From Phanerochaete sordida (lineage: Eukaryota > Basidiomycota > Agaricomycetes > Polyporales > Phanerochaetaceae), in assembly GCA_019973155.2 (NCBI GenBank), contig BPQB01000073.1, forward strand, positions 108,275-172,274: a stretch of DNA of 64,000 nt, written 5' to 3'. Below the pieces are notes generated by a model. The model searched no databases. It had not been told where the DNA came from and saw only the letters and a list, made by a program, of their open reading frames with translations. Position 1 is the first letter of the stretch. Every line of letters begins with the position of its first letter. Position numbers and translations under genes: made by a program. Below, one piece after another: positions 58,821 to 64,000 of the stretch.

Positions 58821-60153
58821 ATGAGGTAACGTTTGTCCTTCTTCTTTTTGCCAGGAAACATCTGACATTTGAGCAGCGCGGAGACCACAGCTAGACTATT
58901 TGACGCTGTTCCGCAGGAGATCGTCGACGAAATCATAGAACACCTCCATGACGACCCCCACACACTCGCGTGCTGCGCGCTTGTATGTATCTCGTGGACA
59001 GCGGCGTCCCAGCGGGCTCTTTTTCGTGTCTGCGAGCTCGACATCGCGGCCGAGGATTTTCAAGACAAGTGGTCATGGCTGGTCGACGGACCGAACGCCG
59101 AAGCTGTCCGGGGCTATGTCAGGGATTTAATCATAAAACCAGCTGAAGACGACCTCGACGCTTTGCCAGTCGTCCGCCTCGACAACATCGCGAAGATCAC
59201 CGACGCCTTTCCGGCGCTGAGGGCCTTGACGTTGGAGAAAGTCAAGGTACCTGGGTCGCATGACCTTTACGCTGTGCGGCGCAGCCTTGAACGTCTGACC
59301 CTCAGTAAAGTATGGGTCTTTGCGACTGCTCACAGCTTCTTCGAGGCTGTGTTGCGCATGTACGACATCCGCGAACTCCACATCTCGACCATATGCTTCT
59401 CCGACGCCCCTTCGCCGGAAGACACTCGTACAACGCCGGACAACATCTCTGGCGTCGAGACACTTGTGGTGCGGTCGGCTGCATTCACCGGATGTATCGT
59501 CGACTTCTTCTCGCAAGCTCCCCTGCGGAAGCTCGACGTGGCTTACTCTACGGAAGTTGACATCAAGGCTCTCAGCTCGCTTTTAACCGGGCGCGAGATC
59601 TCTCTGGAAGATATGTCTGTCGGTCTTGCAAAGTCAATCGCGAGGATGCAGTTTCGTACGTCCTCATATCTCGTCGATGGCCTACAAAGCTGATCTTGTT
59701 CCAGGTCCCGACGAGGATGTCTTTCCCGCGATGCTGAGGCAATGCGAGTCCCTTGGGACTCTGACACTGCGTGTTACCCTCGGCAAGCCGTGGGACGCCG
59801 GCATGCGCTCGCTCCGCGCCCTCGCCCAGATGGTGTCGGGCGTGTCGGCGGACCTTCGCGCGCTCACCATCGTCGTCGCCGTCGACAACAGCGCGAATTT
59901 CGAAACGGCCTTCTCGCACGCCTTCGAAGCCGGCTTGAAGGACCACCTTACCGGGCTCGACGGCATCTTCATCGCCAAGCCGGAGCTGCGGACGATCCGG
60001 TGGCTGTGGAGTGGTGCGCGCAGCCGCGACGGCAGCATCGGGGAGGTCATCGCGGCCCTCCACAAGCGTTTGACGCGCCTCGTCAGAGCGCAGTTCCCGA
60101 CACTCCACAAAAAGGGAATCCTTTGTTTTGGTGAAGATAACGCTACGAAATAA
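58821..60153 (+). CDS. F-box/LRR-like protein 7
   Basis: Exons 58821-58825 (ATGAG), 58877-59655 and 59705-60153; 410 aa starting MSAETTARLF. The main frame has no ATG before the F-box and a stop just upstream, so a short first exon is required. A longer first exon from an upstream ATG at 58747 is possible. F-box: VPQEIVDEIIEHLHDD with CCALVCISWTAASQRALFR. Strands include FPALRALTLEKVKV, VETLVVRSAAFTGCIVDFF and LRKLDVAYS. The phase-1 intron lies after SIARMQF. The last exon has LGTLTLRVTLGKPW and ends AQFPTLHKKGILCFGED. Confidence 0.82.
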
Positions 60154-61038
60154 GGGCTGACACCGGTAGGTTTGCCTTGCATCTTTGCGATCACGACTGA
60201 CGCACATTGCTTTGGCAGTCTTCCGCGGAACGCGTATTATACCGCTTCTATCCTTTACACAAGGCTCTGTACGATGGACGCTATATCACACCAATTCTAG
60301 ACTTCCATCACGCCGTCACTAGTCCACATAATCGAGAATAATCGTCGCAGTCTCCAATGCACGCACAGGATCCCCCTTCTCGCCTCATTTGCTACCTCAG
60401 CCTTTCGTCGTCACGTAGATCTACATTCCTCGACCACAAAGTGTGGTCAAAGATTTTGTGAATTGAGCAAGAACGCAGCTCAGACGTATTTTGTTCCAGG
60501 ATCGTTATATTGGGCGCTCTTCCTAGATCGTAGGAAGCCGTTTCCTCTGGGTTTAAGACGTGTGCGGCGTAGCAACGGGTAGCGATTGGGCAGTAGTTGC
60601 TGGCAATTTTGACCTCGGCGTTGCGCACAGCATTCAACTGCGACTTTACTGAGGGCTTTCGGTCACACCGAGGCGCTTGAATTTCAGCTGCTACATAATC
60701 CTCGCCAGTGTATATTGTGCGTTATATAGGACGAGCATCTGAGTGAGAATCCATTTGAGGGGCCTAGGCATGGGTATCGCATGTCAGTTGTTGCGCCACT
60801 GTGAATATCGAATATCGCAGATCTATCTTCAGCTTGAGCCGCAGCGCGCGAGTTCATGGACGAGTGTATTACGTAACAGCAATAATTTATGCTTTAAAGC
60901 AGGTCGCGTGGCTATGCTTCACGCTCTCGAGCTTGTCTCTCGCGACCGCGACCCAACGAGTAAGGATCAATACGCTTGCCTCAGCGTCGGCGGCGCCCTC
61001 TGACTCTCTTGCTTCAGCGCTTCAGCACCACTTCGTGC
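60154..61038. other. Spacer between F-box 7 and F-box 8
   Basis: About 885 bases, no recognisable gene. TATATAGG at 60722-60730 lies too far from the F-box 8 start to be assigned confidently. Confidence 0.45.
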
Positions 61039-62323
61039 ATGAACTTTACCAACGTCAACGTTCCGCTCGAACTCGTTCACCAAATTCTGGAAGAACTCCA
61101 CGGCGATCCAAGCTCGCTCGCAGCCTGCTCCCTCGTATCCCATGTCTGGAGACCGTCATCCCAGTGTGTTCTGCTTCGCGATGTACAACGCGACCCCCAG
61201 GAATATGTCGAGATCGTCAAGTTCCTGTCACCAAACGACGCTGCTTCCGCAGCACCGATCTCGACTTACGTCCGGAACCTAGTTCTCAAACCCAAGGACT
61301 CTCCTGCCGGTCATGAACACCCCGTCTTCCTTTGGAAGATAGTCGCGATCACCGACGCCTTGCCGCAGCTGAAGTCGCTCCAGCTAGAGAACATGCAGTT
61401 GTTTATCCGGCGACCCATATGTGCAAATCCCACGACTTCCGGCCTCGACAGCCTGTCGCTCGTGAACATCAGCTCTGAAGGCACCGCCGACTACGTCATG
61501 GGCACGCTCGTCGCCCAGTACAAGATGAAGAATATGCGCATCTCGACGATCAGGTTTCAGAACCAGATTCCGCCCATGGCCCCCTTACGTCCCTCGGTCG
61601 ATCTGAGTCTCGGCCTCGTCGAGAGCCTTGTTGTGCGCTCTCCCGTCTATACCGGCGCCATCGTCGATTTCTTCTCTCAAGGCTCGCTGAAGACCCTCTC
61701 CGTATCCTGCTCCACCGAGCTCGACACCCAGGCTCTCAACTCATTCCTTGCTGTCGGCAAGGACTCGCTTGAATACCTGTCACTGCAGCTGGGAAAGTCC
61801 AGCGTAAAGGCACCATCGCGTAAGTTCCTCTCTCCGTGGTCACATCACCAACGCTGATATAATTCCCATGCAAAAAATAGCTTCCGACGAAGACGTTTTC
61901 CGGCTGTCGCTCAGCAAATGCGATTTCCTGTCCTCGCTCGCCATCCGAGTTGCGCTTCCTGACGCCGCAGCCCTCCGCGTCGTTTCTCAATTTATCAAAC
62001 ACGTCCCGGAAAGCCTCCAGTCCCTCTCGCTCGCCATCGCCCTCGATTCCAAGTACACCCTGAAGAGCGGATTCCTCCACGACTTCACCGTTGGTCTCAA
62101 CACGCACCTTGCGTGGCTTGACAACATTGCGCCCGTGAAGCCCGCACTGCGCAAGATCAACTGGGTATGGAATGGGCCGAGGCGCACCCGCGGACAGCGT
62201 CACCCCGTCGCATCCGTGTCGAAGGCTCTCGAGGCGCAGCTAACGGAGCTCGTGGAGACGCGCTTCCGTTCGCTTGTCGACCAGGGTGTTTTGTCGGTCA
62301 ACGGGGAATGCGCAGTGGTTTGA
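61039..62323 (+). CDS. F-box/LRR-like protein 8
   Basis: Exons 61039-61819 and 61881-62323; 407 aa from MNFTNVNVPL. F-box: VPLELVHQILEELHGDPSSL with ACSLVSHVWRPSSQCVLLR. Family strands: LPQLKSLQLENMQL, LDSLSLVNISS, VESLVVRSPVYTGAIVDFF, LKTLSVSCS. The phase-1 intron follows SSVKAPS. The last exon starts PSDEDVFRLSLSKCDFLSSL and ends TRFRSLVDQGVLSV. It groups with F-box 7 (shared GCIVDFFSQ/GAIVDFFSQ block). Presumed SCF receptor. Confidence 0.85.
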
Positions 62324-62982
62324 ATTGTTGTCTGTGAGTGCTTGCAATGTTGATAACAATCAGTCATACTAAGAGGACCTAGTAGCTGCCATGTTTCGTC
62401 CATGTCTATTTTACTGCCCATCATGTCGTCCATGTACTATGTCTCCCATTTGATTGCTATGGTCCCGGAAGAAGAAAGGCGTAGCGGCTCGAATCCTAGG
62501 TTGTGAGTGCTGCGCTACTATAGCACAAATCGTCGATCGATGCTGATATAAGCTGAAGGCTGTCGTGCTTCACTCATGTCCTTGTGTCTACGCCGGCTTT
62601 GTGGTCTGCGTCTTATGTACTTACATCAGTGAATGTAACTCATCGGCCTCTCATTCTACGCGGTCCTTTCGTGTGACCCGAATCTGCGTCCAGTATGAGG
62701 TCCCGAGGTAAATGCTCTGCATGGTTCTGACGAAATAGGTGCGAAGCCTTCATCGGCATGCGCGTCCGTGGAAGCGTGTCGAGATCGTTGACTCGCAGTA
62801 TGGAGAGTCGAACTCAAAGCCCGCATGAATCCGTCATCAAATCAATAGCAGGTTGATAAGTCAGCGGGCTTATCCAAAGCTTACCCAAAGCTTACTGACG
62901 GCTGACCGTGCTCGCATGCGTAGCGCCCAACGCGGCTCATCCGCGAACCCCAACTTCGATCTTGCTACCCATCCCATCCACA
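62324..62982. other. Spacer before the divergent F-box gene
   Basis: About 660 bases without a gene. A short direct repeat CCAAAGCTTAC occurs twice near 62874-62896. A T-arm-like GAGTTCGACTC is present near 62805 on the minus strand but no cloverleaf closes. Confidence 0.4.
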
Positions 62983-63813
62983 ATGCATAGGGTGTTGCAG
63001 ATTGACGAGGTCTTACAGAACATATTCTCGCGCATCAAGAGGAGGCGAACGCTGTACAACCTCGTCCTGGTCTGCCGCGCGTGGGTCGAGCCCGCGAACG
63101 ACGCACTTTGGCGAGACCTCGATGGCTTAGGGCCCCTGCTGCACTGTCTACCGCAGGACATCTTCCAGGACCCCATTGAAGCGTGGGGTGACCCACCGGC
63201 AAGTCTGATATCTATGCTATATCCCACTCCATACTAAATACTCGGGTCGTCGTAGGTTTTCACCAGGGCCCCTGACTCCTCGGAGTAGGCCAAATTCCAA
63301 CGGCATGCGCGTCGTGTTAGATCTCTCAATTTTGGGCACCAGGAACTAAACAAATGGCCTATGGGTGAGGACGCGCTCGAGATGCTGAAGAAGCACTGTC
63401 GCCATCCTATATTGCCCAATATTGCAGAGCTATCCTTTGAAGATCATAATTTAGCGCGGTACCTCCCACTATTTACACAAGAAGCACTCGTCACTCTCCA
63501 GTGCTCTCCTGCGGAAGAAGAAGAGCTGCACATCATTCTGCGCTGCATAGAGACGAGTACACCGCATCTCCAGAAGCTCACAATCGAAGACGACGATCCC
63601 GAAGTATACTTCGAACCAGACGAGGAAGCGGCTACTCGCGCGATAACCTCCCTGAACCATCTAACGACTCTATTCTACAATTTCTCTGATTTCTCGCTGG
63701 GGGCCATTGTACACCTTTCGCGGATTCCCCGGCTGTCTCGGACAGCGTTAGGCCTCGGCGAATGGAACCAAGGCGCGCTACTCTCTCCGTCTTGGGGCGG
63801 TTTCCTGTCATGA
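62983..63813 (+). pseudogene. Divergent F-box gene 9 with in-frame TAG, probably decaying
   Basis: It begins MHRVLQIDEVLQNIFSRI then LVLVCRAWVEPANDALWRDL, a second basidiomycete F-box subfamily not closely related to F-box 1-8. An intron ending at the acceptor at 63255 (branch TACTAA) would resume at VFTRAPDSSE. TAG at 63286-63288 then stands where this family has Trp, and the same frame continues AKFQRHARRVRSL on to 63813 (SLNHLTTLFYNF, SRIPRLSRTALGL). Donor phases upstream of the intron do not fit cleanly either. The gene may extend past the right edge. A single-base nonsense change (TGG to TAG) explains the stop; an unseen intron is the alternative. Confidence 0.7.
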
Positions 63814-64000
63814 ACTTCTTTTCATTTCCGATCTTCTCTTCTGCAGGCTATGTCCGAGGCTATACGTGGCAGTGTTCGGCACTGACTGGCTGTACCCGGC
63901 TGTACACGTGCACTGTGGCTTGGTACTGTATAGCACCTGTCTCTCTGTAGTATATATAGTGGACCCCCTGCAATGGATATCCCCAGACTCGAGCTGGTCT

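Noticed and set aside
62780..62870. GAGTTCGACTC on the minus strand as a possible tRNA
   Set aside because: T-arm-like only; no A-box and no consistent anticodon or acceptor stems.
1..64000. Transposable elements or CRISPR arrays
   Set aside because: No reverse-transcriptase, integrase or transposase motifs, no long terminal repeats, and no regularly spaced repeat arrays were seen.

Overview
This is nuclear DNA from a filamentous fungus, almost certainly an agaricomycete basidiomycete (polypore-like; the order is a guess). The protein-coding genes are GC-rich and cut by many 41-70 nt introns with GTRNGY donors and CTRAY-like branch sites. The gene content fits: expanded HET-domain and F-box/LRR families, lysine-less fungal opsin relatives, a secreted histidine acid phosphatase and a decayed GMC oxidoreductase. 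I see no bacterial operon, CRISPR array or intact transposon. All exon coordinates were worked out by hand from reading frame, splice consensus and paralogue agreement.

Layout. 1-2013 (-) is the 5' part of a molybdenum-cofactor-sulfurase-like gene running off the left edge. 2014-5941 has no convincing gene and includes a very GC-rich block. 5942-6976 (+) is the splicing factor Cwc15. 8271-21062 is an allorecognition-type block: four HET-domain paralogues (two +, two -) surrounding a nuclear-looking CxxC-array protein. 22169-29460 holds two paralogous opsin-related (HSP30/YRO2-type) membrane proteins on either side of a CHY zinc-finger gene and a single-pass Ser/Thr-rich membrane protein. 30932-47356 alternates F-box genes with housekeeping genes: a bestrophin-like channel, a SIRT5-like sirtuin, a C-terminally shortened PSE1/importin-5-type karyopherin and a GMC oxidoreductase relic. 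48307-50488 (+) is a fifth HET paralogue, tail-to-tail with a phytase-like acid phosphatase. 53890-63813 is a tandem run of four intact F-box genes, all on the + strand, followed by a fifth, divergent F-box gene with an in-frame TAG.

How the pieces may relate. Two lineage-expanded families dominate. The five HET proteins share a central HET domain plus N- and C-terminal regions that I cannot assign to a named domain. HET proteins in fungi mediate non-self recognition and regulated cell death. Eight F-box proteins share one architecture and one phase-1 intron near the C-terminus; F-box proteins recruit substrates to SCF ubiquitin ligases. Their interleaving with constitutive genes suggests a fast-evolving accessory region laid over conserved synteny. 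A functional link between the two families is only inference. The best leads are the HET-flanking domains, the CxxC-array protein, the F-box array, the shortened karyopherin, a possible 3-nt microexon in the bestrophin gene and a GC-AG intron in the phosphatase gene.
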